Origin: Amycolatopsis taiwanensis DSM 45107
Lineage (GTDB): Bacteria; Actinomycetota; Actinomycetes; Mycobacteriales; Pseudonocardiaceae
Length of the DNA: 32,315 bases
Direction of reading: 5' to 3'
Assembly (NCBI RefSeq): GCF_000519205.1
Contig: NZ_JAFB01000057.1
Coordinates: forward strand, 1-32,315
Shown here in pieces: positions 17,294-23,086 of this stretch (positions within the stretch are counted from its first letter, which is position 1; each line of letters opens with the position of its first letter). The notes under the pieces were generated by a model. The model did no database searches. It worked only from the letters and a program-made list of their open reading frames with translations, and was not told the origin of the DNA. The position numbers and the translations under genes are program-made.

Positions 17294-19166
17294 ACAGATA
17301 CTCCGCCCGCTCGTAGGAATGCCGGCCGCGTCCGGTGTCCGGGCACAGATCCGCTGGCGCGGGCATCCGGGCCGGTCCTGGACGGCGGCCGGCCAGGAAC
17401 AGCGGGCCGCGGGTGCGTCCGGCCAGCAGGTCCGGCAGCAGCCGCGCGGTGCCGGAACGCCAGTTCACCCAGCTACGGCCCGCCCGGGCGCGGCGATCGT
17501 CGAGGTCGAGGTCCTCGACGTTCAGCGACAGTACGACCCGTACCGGGGCCGCCGACTCGTGCAGCAGCCGCCACACGGTCCGCTCCCGCAGCGGGACTTC
17601 CAACTCCCACAGGCGATCGAGTTGCCCGGCGCCGATCGCCGGAATCCGCCGGCGCGTCTCGGTTCGCCGCGGTAGCCCCGCGGTCAGGTCCGCCAGCGAC
17701 CCCCACGTGGTGAACGACCGGATCGCCGAGCGATGCCGGTTCCAGGTCTTCGCCGCCGCGTCGCCCCAGCACACCTCGAACACGTTCGTCACGTCCTCGG
17801 CCGTCAACGAATCCAACGGGCGCTGGGCACCGAGTGTCAGACACAGCCGCCGGAGGGTCTGCCCGTACGAACGCAATGTCGCGGTATCGAGGTCTTCCCG
17901 CGCCAGGAAATCGTCGGCCGCCTGCCCGAGGGTCACGACGGGCGCGGTCTGCTCCACCTCGCTGGCCCGGTGGAGGAGGAAGTCGCGCTCGGCCGCGTTC
18001 TTCGTCAACGCCGCGGCCCGTTCGAACTCGATGCGCGCCTCGGCATACCGTTCCAGCCGGACGAGCAGGTCACCCCGGACGCTGGGCAGCAAGTGGTAAT
18101 CCCGCAGGGTGCGATCGGTCGTCAGCTCGTCGACCAGCGCCAGCCCGGCCTCCGGCCCCCGCGCCATCCCGACCGCGACCGCGCGGTTGAGCCGCACGAT
18201 CGGCGTCGGCCGCAGCCGGACCAACGCGTCGTACAGCGTCGCAATCTGTCCCCAGTCGGTGTCCTCGGCCGTGCGGGCCTGCGCATGACACACCGCGATC
18301 GCGGCCTGCAGCACGTACGGGCCGGGCGGGCCGCCGATGTCCCGCGCCCGCAGCATCGCCGTGAACCCGCGCCGGATCAGCAACTGATCCCAGCGACCCC
18401 GGTTCTGCTCGTGCAACGGGACCGGCTTCCCCGACGGCCCGATCCGCGCGGCCGACCGCGACTCCTGGATCTCCATCAACGCGATCAGCCCGTGGACCTC
18501 GGCCTCGGCCGGGGCCAACTCGGCCAGCAGCCGGCCGAGACGTAACGCCTCATGACACAGCCCGGGCCGCATCAGGTCGTCTCCGGCGGTCGCGGAGTAG
18601 CCCTCGTTGAAGATCAGGTAGACGACCTCGAGCACCGACGACAACCGCCCCGCCAGCGACGCGCCATCCGGCAGCTCGAACGGGACCCGTTCCCGCGCCA
18701 GCGTCTCCTTCGCCGCGGCGACGCGCTGCGCGATGCGGTGCTCGGTGGTGAGGAACGCCCGCCCGATCTCCGCCGCGGTCAGCCCGCCGACCACCCGGAG
18801 CGTCAGCGCGACCCGCTGCTCGGTCGGCAGGACCGGATGGCAGGACAGGAACATCAGCCGCAGGACGTCGTCGTGTTCGACGTCCCGCGGCTGGTCCAGC
18901 TCACGGGCGAGTTCCTCGTGCCGGCGCTCGAGCCGTTCCGACCGCCGCAGCCGGTCGATCGCGCGCCGCTTCGCCGTGGTCATCAGCCAGGCACCCGGAT
19001 TGTCCGGCACCCCCGACTCCGGCCACTGCTCCAGCGCGGCGACGAGCGCGTCCTGGGCCAGCTCCTCGGCGAGTCCGACGTCGTGCACCATCCGCGTGAG
19101 ACCGCCGATGATCGCCGCCGACTCGAGCTTCCAGACCGCGTCGACCGTGCGGCGGACGTCGATCAC
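17226..19166 (-). CDS. ECF42-type RNA polymerase sigma factor fused to a truncated tyrosine-integrase module
   Basis: A 646-residue chimera. Residues 1-405 are an ECF sigma factor with region 2 (AEELAQDALVAALEQWP, AWLMTTAKRRAIDRL), region 4 (RVVGGLTAAEIGRAFLTTEH) and the long helical TPR-like C-terminal extension of the ECF42 group (VVYLIFNEGYSA, PIVRLNRAVAVGMARGPEAG). Residues about 408-646 resemble a tyrosine recombinase: a core-binding domain (TLRSYGQTLRRL, KTWNRHRSAIRSFTTW) and the first part of a catalytic domain with the box I arginine (about Arg543). The protein stops at YTLRQLRP, just where the HxxR box should begin, so the catalytic histidine, second arginine and tyrosine are missing and recombination is not expected. 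GTG 19166 overlaps the YCII gene stop (GTGA), supporting co-translation with that typical ECF42 partner. Confidence 0.85.
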   Translation of the reverse strand: MIDVRRTVDAVWKLESAAIIGGLTRMVHDVGLAEELAQDALVAALEQWPESGVPDNPGAWLMTTAKRRAIDRLRRSERLERRHEELARELDQPRDVEHDDVLRLMFLSCHPVLPTEQRVALTLRVVGGLTAAEIGRAFLTTEHRIAQRVAAAKETLARERVPFELPDGASLAGRLSSVLEVVYLIFNEGYSATAGDDLMRPGLCHEALRLGRLLAELAPAEAEVHGLIALMEIQESRSAARIGPSGKPVPLHEQNRGRWDQLLIRRGFTAMLRARDIGGPPGPYVLQAAIAVCHAQARTAEDTDWGQIATLYDALVRLRPTPIVRLNRAVAVGMARGPEAGLALVDELTTDRTLRDYHLLPSVRGDLLVRLERYAEARIEFERAAALTKNAAERDFLLHRASEVEQTAPVVTLGQAADDFLAREDLDTATLRSYGQTLRRLCLTLGAQRPLDSLTAEDVTNVFEVCWGDAAAKTWNRHRSAIRSFTTWGSLADLTAGLPRRTETRRRIPAIGAGQLDRLWELEVPLRERTVWRLLHESAAPVRVVLSLNVEDLDLDDRRARAGRSWVNWRSGTARLLPDLLAGRTRGPLFLAGRRPGPARMPAPADLCPDTGRGRHSYERAEYLFKQATRTLDPTGHGYTLRQLRP

Positions 19167-19483
19167 GGCCCGAATACCTGGTGGACCAGGCTTTCACCGT
19201 CCCCGACGATCCGGCGGAACCGGCGAGCCAGCTCGACCGCCTCCTCCTTCGACCGCACCTCCACCAGTGCGAAGCCGCCGATCGCCTCCTTGGCTTCGGT
19301 GAACGGCCCGTCGGTCACCGTCATCTCCTCGCCCGAGGAGGACACCCGGAACCCCGCGGGGTCGAGTCCGCCGGTGGTCAGCAGGACACCCGCCGCGGTC
19401 ATCTCCTCGACGAACTGGGCCATCTCGGCGTACAGCTTCTCGTCGGGCTGGCGGCCGCCCTTGGTCATCATCAGGTAGCGCAT
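19163..19483 (-). CDS. YCII-related (DGPF-domain) protein, ECF42 partner
   Basis: A 106-residue YCII/DGPF protein. MRYLMMTKG at the start and the TDGPFTEAKEAIGGF motif identify it. DGPF proteins are the standard genomic partner and usual target of ECF42 sigma factors in actinobacteria. Their enzymatic role is poorly known; the fold is that of a dimeric alpha-beta barrel. Its stop overlaps the sigma factor start, so the pair is probably translated from one mRNA. ATG 19483 is preceded by GAGAAAGGCG. Divergent from the DUF998 gene at 19626. Confidence 0.92.
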   Translation of the reverse strand: MRYLMMTKGGRQPDEKLYAEMAQFVEEMTAAGVLLTTGGLDPAGFRVSSSGEEMTVTDGPFTEAKEAIGGFALVEVRSKEEAVELARRFRRIVGDGESLVHQVFGP

Positions 19484-19548
19484 CGGATCGCCTTTCTCTC
19501 GTGCTGGCGTTTTTCGCCTTGCACCCGAACGTCGAACACCCTATCCGG

Positions 19549-19570
19549 CAGGGAACGCAAGCATTCCCTG
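19549..19570. promoter_or_regulatory. Inverted repeat between YCII and DUF998 genes
   Basis: CAGGGAA (19549-19555) and TTCCCTG (19564-19570) are perfect inverted arms separated by 8 bases, in the 142-bp gap between divergent genes. It may be an operator for either transcript. The right arm overlaps a TGTCACA sequence at 19569-19575, but no CGTC lies 16 bases after it. Confidence 0.35.
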
Positions 19571-19574
19571 TCAC

Positions 19575-19604
19575 ATCGCTCAGTCGACGTCCAGGCGAGA
19601 AACC
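19575..19604 (+). repeat. Direct repeat copy 1
   Basis: A 30-bp sequence whose core GTCGACGTCCAGGCGA recurs at 20706-20734. The two copies differ at three positions (two substitutions and one missing base) and bracket the DUF998 and DUF1801 genes. Confidence 0.6.
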
Positions 19605-19625
19605 AATCCGAGAAAGGCACTCGAG

Positions 19626-20243
19626 ATGACCATCGCGATCCAGCGCACCACCTTCAGCCGGCTGACCTGCCTGACCGTCGCGGGACCGCTGTGGGCCGCC
19701 GTCTCCCTGGCGCAGGCGGCCGCCCGCGACGGCTTCGACCTGATCCGCCACCCGCTCAGCGCGCTGAGCAACGGTTCCCTGGGCTGGCTGCAGATCACCA
19801 ACTTCCTCGTCGCCGGCGTGCTGACCATCGTCGGCGCGACCGGCCTCCGGCAGGCCACGAGCAGCCGGTGGGCACCGCGCCTGGTGCTCGTCAACGGCAT
19901 CGGGATGATCGCCGCCGGGATCTTCTCGATGGACCCGGCCGACGGGTTTCCCACCGGGACGCCGGCCGGGATACCGGAGACGATGTCGTGGCACAGCTAC
20001 GGGCACATGGCGGCGGGAAGCATCGCCTTCTTCTCGCTCATCGCCGCCTGCTACGTCCTTGCCCGCCACTTCGCCCGTAACGGCAACCGCCGCGACGCCG
20101 CGCTTTCCACCATCGCCGGAACCGCGCTGCTGCTCGGCGACGGCTGGGCGATGACCGGTGGCCCGGCGGGTTCGCTGACCCTCGCCGTCGGCGCCATCAC
20201 CGCAATGCTCTGGGTCGCCGTCGTCGCCACCCGCCTCCGCTGA
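19626..20243 (+). CDS. DUF998 family membrane protein
   Basis: A 205-residue integral membrane protein with about six hydrophobic segments. It matches the DUF998 pattern: an N-terminal helix (VAGPLWAAVSLAQAAARDGF), the conserved IRHPLSALSNGSLGWLQITN loop, then a long GHMAAGSIAFFSLIAACYVL helix. No enzymatic function is established for the family. AGAAAGG lies about 10 bases before ATG 19626. It is followed by the DUF1801 gene 51 bp later, and the two are probably co-transcribed and end at the terminator at 20661. It could be a target of the adjacent ECF sigma factor, but I see no matching promoter motif. Confidence 0.85.
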   Translation: MTIAIQRTTFSRLTCLTVAGPLWAAVSLAQAAARDGFDLIRHPLSALSNGSLGWLQITNFLVAGVLTIVGATGLRQATSSRWAPRLVLVNGIGMIAAGIFSMDPADGFPTGTPAGIPETMSWHSYGHMAAGSIAFFSLIAACYVLARHFARNGNRRDAALSTIAGTALLLGDGWAMTGGPAGSLTLAVGAITAMLWVAVVATRLR

Positions 20244-20294
20244 ATCACTCCCCGCCGAGCCATCACCAAACCGCAGAAGGAAGGAACCACCATC

Positions 20295-20657
20295 ATGGCC
20301 AAGTTCTCCACCGTCCAGGAATACGTCGATTCCCTCCCGGAACACCAGCGCGAAATCGCCGAAAACCTCGTCCGGCTCGTCGAAACCGTCCTGCCCGGCA
20401 CCGGCGCCGTCTGGCACGGCCACCCGGTGTGGAGCCTCGGGCCCGCCCCCGGCAAACAGCCGGTCTGCTTGGTCAAGGCATACCCCGGCCATGTGACGTT
20501 CGGCTTCTGGCGGGGCCAGGAAATCAATGACTCCTCTGGCCGGCTTTCTCCAGGCGGCCGCCAAATGGCGAGCGTGAAGCTCCGAGGACTGGACGACCTG
20601 GACGCCGAATTGTTCACCACGTGGCTCAAACAGGCCAGAACACTCGAAGAAGCGTGA
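20295..20657 (+). CDS. DUF1801 (YdhG-like) domain protein
   Basis: A 120-residue soluble protein. FSTVQEYVDSLPEHQREIAE, VWHGHPVWSLG and MASVKLRGLDDLDAELFTTW match the DUF1801/YdhG-like family. A Bacillus relative has been described as an iron-binding frataxin-like protein, but the actinobacterial members have no proven role. ATG 20295 follows the strong ribosome binding site GAAGGAAGG. It lies downstream of the DUF998 gene and ahead of a strong hairpin, so it probably ends that transcript. Confidence 0.88.
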   Translation: MAKFSTVQEYVDSLPEHQREIAENLVRLVETVLPGTGAVWHGHPVWSLGPAPGKQPVCLVKAYPGHVTFGFWRGQEINDSSGRLSPGGRQMASVKLRGLDDLDAELFTTWLKQARTLEEA

Positions 20658-20660
20658 TCG

Positions 20661-20686
20661 AGAGCGCCGGGCTTGCCCGGCGCTCT
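20661..20686. terminator. Strong hairpin, probable bidirectional terminator
   Basis: An 11-bp perfect stem (AGAGCGCCGGG paired with CCCGGCGCTCT) around the loop CTTG lies 3 bp after the DUF1801 stop and before the end of the convergent lipoprotein gene (20739). There is no long U tract, as is usual in high-GC actinobacteria. The arrangement suits transcription arriving from both sides. Confidence 0.8.
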
Positions 20687-20705
20687 TCGCCGTGAGGCAC
20701 GGAAT

Positions 20706-20734
20706 ATCGCCCGGTCGACGTCCAGGCGAAAACC
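20706..20734 (+). repeat. Direct repeat copy 2
   Basis: The second copy of the 29-30-bp repeat at 19575-19604, same orientation, between the terminator hairpin and the stop codon of the DUF3558 gene. Its place at a 3' end argues that it is not simply a shared promoter. Confidence 0.6.
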
Positions 20735-20738
20735 GGTT

Positions 20739-21332
20739 CTATCGCTGGGAGGCCTTGGCGCGGGCGTCAGCCAGCAACTGGAAGGCGTGGTCGCGGTCCT
20801 GGTTCACGGTGGTGGGGTCGACGCCGTCTATCCGGACGGTGATCATCCTTCCGCCCTCGTCGATGTAGGCGGACACCCTACCGCCGACCAGGAACGCCTC
20901 GGGAGGTTTTTCCCAGTAGAGGCCGCATGCGCCGTCGGGCCCGGTGAAGGCCTCGGTGGCTCCGTGCGCCGACGCGTCGTCACACGGCTCGCGGCCGTGG
21001 CTGGGGTCGTGAAAGTCGAGGATCTCCAGTGAAACCTTCGCGACGCTGTGGCGGGGTGAGTCCGGCCCGTAGCCCACCTCCGTGACCGAGATGTTGATCA
21101 GACACGACCCCGCGCCGTTCTCGATCTGTCCGTTGACATCGGCGAACGTGTTGGCGCCGAGCGCCGCGGCGACCGTTTCCGGTTTCAGGTACTGGCCACA
21201 GCGCGTGTTCACGCCATCGGCGAGCGCTGGGGTCACCGTGGCACCGGACTGGCTGGTGTCGTCCGTTCCACATCCGGCCACAAGTAGCGACAACACAGCC
21301 AGCCCAACCCAGACAGAACTTCTGCGAGCCAT
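20739..21332 (-). CDS. DUF3558-type lipoprotein
   Basis: A secreted lipoprotein precursor of 197 residues. The start is ATG 21332 (MARRSSVWVGLAVLSLLVAG followed by Cys), which gives a positively charged N-terminus, a hydrophobic core and a clear lipobox (LVAGC), with GGGGGAGAG as ribosome binding site. The frame is open further upstream but adds only low-complexity residues. The mature part has the DUF3558 pattern: an early Cys (RCGQYLKPETVAAALG), a mid Cys (GAGSCLINISVT) and a C-terminal FLVGGRVSAYIDEGGRMITV strand. Function is unknown; the family is widespread as cell-surface lipoproteins in actinobacteria. It converges on the DUF1801 gene. Confidence 0.82.
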   Translation of the reverse strand: MARRSSVWVGLAVLSLLVAGCGTDDTSQSGATVTPALADGVNTRCGQYLKPETVAAALGANTFADVNGQIENGAGSCLINISVTEVGYGPDSPRHSVAKVSLEILDFHDPSHGREPCDDASAHGATEAFTGPDGACGLYWEKPPEAFLVGGRVSAYIDEGGRMITVRIDGVDPTTVNQDRDHAFQLLADARAKASQR

Positions 21333-21473
21333 CTCTCCCCCATCGCCCCCGGCACGCCACCGCTCTTGATCAACAGTGTCGAGAGACCTTAACAGAAGTG
21401 CCGGAGAAACCGGTAGAGCCGTCAATCGCTGCCCGCGGAGCCCTCAGAAACGAACCCAGATTCTAGTTGTGGG

Positions 21474-22331
21474 TCAGACGTTTGTGACCGGCAAGGCCAC
21501 GACGGTCTGCGCCGACGCTCGCGTGATGGTGATCCGGCTGACCAGTTGCCGGCGGGTGTCGATGTCGACGACCGCGAGTAGGTGACCGCCGGGAGCGATG
21601 ACGTGCGCTGGCCGGTTGTCGACGATCACCGGAGCACTCGCGCGGATGCGGTCAGCGAACCGTGTGGTCTCGTGGGCGATCGTTCGGGCGCCGGTGACGA
21701 CGGACGGGGCATCGGCAGGCAGGAGGGCCGGATCGGCGTGGCGCACGCAGTCATCGGTCATCAAAGCGACCATCCGGTCGAGGTCGCCGCCGCCGGCGGC
21801 GGCGAGAAACGCCTCGACGACAGCACGGTCGACGGTTGCGCTTGCACCGATGGTGTTCGGTCCGGTCTGCTCGATGCGCTGACGGGCTCGGCTCGCGTGC
21901 TTCTTGGCGTTGGCAACACTGGTGTTCAAGGTCTGTGCGATCTCCTTGAACGGGACGTCGAACAGGTCATGGAGGACGTAGGCGGCGCGCTGCGCGGGAG
22001 GCAGTCGATCGAGAACCACCATGAGCGCGCGAGAGACGTTCTCACGCCGCAGGTAGTGCTCATCCGCTGCCAGGTCCGCGTCCGGGATCTCCTCCGCCAG
22101 CAGGGGATCCTCACGGCGCCGGCGCCGGGCCCGTAACTGGTCGAGGCAGACCCGGGTGAGCACCGTGGTCAGCCAGGCCGCACTGTTGCGGACATCGCCC
22201 GGGTCGGCAGCGGCCGCCCGCAGCCAGGTCGTCTGCACAACATCCTCGGCGTCGTGTATCGACCCGAGCAACCGGAACGCGACCGCGGTCAGTTGTGGCC
22301 GCGCGGCCTCGAAATCCACTACCGATACCAC
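21474..22331 (-). CDS. ECF sigma factor with C-terminal SnoaL-like domain (SigJ/ECF41-related)
   Basis: A 285-residue ECF sigma factor. Region 2 is VAFRLLGSIHDAEDVVQTTW and region 4 is RAAYVLHDLFDVPFKEIAQT followed by NTSVANAKKHASRAR. A SnoaL/NTF2-like domain follows from about residue 165 (VVEAFLAAAGGGDLDRMVAL). In ECF41 proteins this extension controls activity directly in place of an anti-sigma factor. The ECF41 hallmark motifs WLPEPL (linker) and DGGGK/NPDKL (extension) are not visible, so it may belong to a neighbouring SnoaL-type ECF group. GTG 22331 is the start. Five bases upstream, on the other strand, begins an ECF41-like promoter that would serve the divergent DoxX-side transcript. 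Confidence 0.85.
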   Translation of the reverse strand: MVSVVDFEAARPQLTAVAFRLLGSIHDAEDVVQTTWLRAAAADPGDVRNSAAWLTTVLTRVCLDQLRARRRRREDPLLAEEIPDADLAADEHYLRRENVSRALMVVLDRLPPAQRAAYVLHDLFDVPFKEIAQTLNTSVANAKKHASRARQRIEQTGPNTIGASATVDRAVVEAFLAAAGGGDLDRMVALMTDDCVRHADPALLPADAPSVVTGARTIAHETTRFADRIRASAPVIVDNRPAHVIAPGGHLLAVVDIDTRRQLVSRITITRASAQTVVALPVTNV

Positions 22332-22335
22332 CAGG

Positions 22336-22362
22336 TGTCACCTTTCCGCGGTGTCAGACGTC
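22336..22362 (+). promoter_or_regulatory. ECF41-like promoter TGTCACC-N16-CGTC
   Basis: TGTCACC (22336-22342) and CGTC (22359-22362) are separated by exactly 16 bases. The published ECF41 target promoter is TGTCACA-N16-CGTC, so it differs at one position. It faces away from the sigma gene towards 22425 and the DoxX-like gene at 22724, the usual location of a SnoaL-type ECF factor's target promoter. Confidence 0.65.
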
Positions 22363-22424
22363 GGGACGGACGAGACCACCATCTCGCGACCCGACCGACT
22401 ACCCACCGAGGAGCAGACCCGCAC

Positions 22425-22727
22425 ATGAGCGTACAGATCATCCGATTTCGAACCACACCGGAACAGCTTCCCGCCCTCACGCAGCAGACCGACCATGTCA
22501 GCGCAGCGTCATGCTTGTTCCTCCGCGAGTTTGCGCGCGACCGCGATCGTGTCGACGGGGCGCTCCATGAGGGAGCAGAGTCACGTCCTCGGCGACGGCG
22601 CCCCGCCGCCCCGATAAGGGGGTCTGGGGGCTTGCCCCCAGTCGGGGGCGTGGGGGCAGAGCCCCCACAAGGCAGAGCGTCTGGGGGCTTGCCCCCATGC
22701 GCCATCGTCGGCAGGTACGCCGCATGA
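22425..22727 (+). pseudogene. Remnant of a small gene behind the ECF-type promoter, body replaced by repeats
   Basis: ATG 22425 follows a ribosome binding site (GAGGAG) and the promoter at 22336-22362. The first 28 codons (MSVQIIRFRTTPEQLPALTQ onward) look like a normal protein start, resembling small monooxygenase or Dabb-type proteins, though I cannot name the family. From about 22510 the sequence becomes arginine- and glycine-rich and runs through the G-rich hairpin array, giving an implausible tail. The frame closes at 22727, overlapping the DoxX start by ATGA. It is probably a gene truncated by insertion or deletion. On the other strand, 22509-22568 encodes a short protein-like tail (MERPVDTIAVARKLAEEQA), perhaps a second fragment. 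No other gene is seen between 22332 and 22723. Confidence 0.4.
22618..22697. repeat. Array of three G-rich hairpins with a duplicated unit
   Basis: Three perfect stem-loops follow one another: CTGGGGGC/GCCCCCAG (22624-22641), GTGGGGGC/GCCCCCAC (22650-22668) and TGGGGGC/GCCCCCA (22682-22697). The first and third share the 19-base unit GTCTGGGGGCTTGCCCCCA (22623 on and 22680 on). Similar TGGGGGCTTGCCCCCA units occur as intergenic repeats and terminator-like elements in Amycolatopsis and Streptomyces. Four runs of five Gs (22618-22656) could also form a G-quadruplex. The array would impede transcription from the ECF-type promoter into the DoxX gene. Confidence 0.75.
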
Positions 22728-23086
22728 CCGCCGTGCTGTTCACCGCCACTCTGCTGTGCATCGTCGCGAACGCGTTCATCGCGATCGCCGACTACCTCAA
22801 GGCAGGGTTCGTGCTGAAGAACTCCGCCGAGGTACGCGTTCCCGTCGCCGCCCTGCCCTATCTGGCAACGATGAAACTCGCCGGCGCGGCCGGGCTCGTC
22901 GTCGGCCTCGTCGCCGTGCCCTGGCTCGGTGTCGCAGCCGGTACCGGTCTGATTCTGTTCTTCGTCGGTGCCGTCATCGCCCACCTCAGAGCGCGGGTCT
23001 TCTACAACATCGCCTTCCCGGGTTTCTACCTTCTCCTCGCGGTCGCATCGTTGGCCTACCTCACCGGCGTGGTGAGCGGCTCCTAG
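22724..23086 (+). CDS. DoxX-like family membrane protein
   Basis: A 120-residue membrane protein with four predicted helices. TLLCIVANAFIAIADYLKAG, VPVAALPYLATMKLAGAAGL and the final YNIAFPGFYLLLAVASLAYL are typical of the DoxX-like (DUF4267/DoxX_2) group. Such genes often neighbour SnoaL-type ECF sigma factors. ATG 22724 is preferred to ATG 22697, because the latter lies inside the hairpin array and adds only RHRRQVRR-type residues. Its stop overlaps the convergent MFS gene by 4 bp. The molecular function is unknown; relatives act in redox stress or quinone-linked processes. Confidence 0.8.
   Translation: MTAVLFTATLLCIVANAFIAIADYLKAGFVLKNSAEVRVPVAALPYLATMKLAGAAGLVVGLVAVPWLGVAAGTGLILFFVGAVIAHLRARVFYNIAFPGFYLLLAVASLAYLTGVVSGS

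Noticed and set aside
19569..19591. TGTCACA followed by CGTC between the YCII and DUF998 genes as an ECF41 promoter.
   Set aside because: The spacer is only 12 bases, not 16.
22618..22697. The repeated G-rich hairpins as a CRISPR array.
   Set aside because: Units are self-complementary and of unequal spacing, with only two copies of the longest unit. No spacers of uniform length and no cas genes are present.
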